Positions 5,450 to 6,846 of a stretch of DNA of 6,846 nt are shown piece by piece. Every line of letters starts with the position of its first letter. Position 1 is the stretch's first letter. This DNA is from an uncultured Terriglobales bacterium. Lineage in GTDB: Bacteria; Acidobacteriota; Terriglobia; Terriglobales; Acidobacteriaceae. The notes beneath the pieces are model-generated. The model was not told the DNA's origin. It saw only the letters and a list, made by a program, of their open reading frames with translations, and did no database searches. The position numbers and the translations under genes are program-made. Where the stretch lies: NCBI GenBank assembly GCA_955652845.1, contig CATPBY010000255.1, positions 1-6,846 of the forward strand. Reading direction: 5' to 3'.

Positions 5450-5614
5450 CTACGGCTGAAGATTTGCCTTGAGCCCGAGCTGTCTCACCAGCCAGTCGTA
5501 GCGGTCCCGCAGCGCCTGAGGATCATTCAACTCATGACCTGTGTCATGCAAGGAAGCCTCCACGGAATATACCGTTCCCCATCGTAAGGGGCGGCGCAGC
5601 GGGGACGTGCGCGC
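5450..5614 (-). pseudogene. C-terminal remnant of a probable alpha/beta hydrolase
   Basis: On the minus strand an in-frame TAG at 5617-5615 is followed by 54 open codons ending in TAG at 5452-5450. The last 40 or so residues read like genuine protein: TVYSVEASLHDTGHEL, then NDPQALRDRYDWLVRQLG, then LKANLQP. A GHE/GHx motif after a hydrophobic strand, followed by an amphipathic helix ending W-L-L, is how many carboxylesterase/phospholipase-type alpha/beta hydrolases finish; the His would be the catalytic one. There is no room for the rest of the enzyme, because glmS stops 8 bp beyond the open frame. No ATG is in frame; the only plausible starts are GTG at 5563 or TTG codons without good ribosome sites. 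The first dozen codons are Arg/Pro-rich and look non-coding. A small new gene is possible, but a truncated leftover is more likely. Confidence 0.45.
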
Positions 5615-5622
5615 CTACACAC

Positions 5623-6846
<1,224 letters not shown>

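Overview
The window is a GC-rich bacterial chromosomal segment of ordinary gene density. The dnaK-dnaJ order, a MerR/HspR-like regulator nearby, and dispersed short repeats ending in GTCAnnCTnAGC / TCGAAGGA suggest a member of the Acidobacteriota. That assignment is inference from recognised sequence style, not a database result. Both edges cut genes: the end of dnaK at the left and the start of glmS at the right.

Layout, left to right. The DnaK C-terminal tail (+) is followed by a gap holding a small hairpin and a 10-bp-period ATCCG repeat. Next come a 58-residue protein of unknown function (+, TTG start with a strong ribosome binding site), a REP-like repeat copy, and complete dnaJ (+, 412 aa). 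A hairpin marks the convergence with a secreted cupin gene (-). A divergent promoter region separates the cupin from a 466-aa APC-superfamily permease (+) that resembles polyamine/L-type amino-acid transporters. A 267-bp gap then holds two more repeat copies in opposite orientations and leads to a MerR-family HspR-like regulator (+). That regulator converges, with only 6 bp between stop codons, on a ferredoxin-NADP reductase-type flavoprotein (-). Behind the reductase lies a short open stretch that reads like the C-terminus of a lost alpha/beta hydrolase (-), then the 3' two thirds of glmS (-).

Functionally, dnaK, dnaJ and probably the HspR-like regulator belong together as the Hsp70 chaperone system and its likely repressor. 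The cupin and permease genes lie between dnaJ and the regulator and have no evident tie to heat shock. The reductase (electron transfer) and GlmS (amino-sugar and cell-wall precursor synthesis) are housekeeping functions. I found no CRISPR array, transposase, tRNA, rRNA or clear new multi-gene system. The points most worth a second look are the repeat family (one copy sits 16 bp before dnaJ), the small gene between dnaK and dnaJ, the hydrolase remnant, and the cupin ribosome binding site displayed in a hairpin loop.
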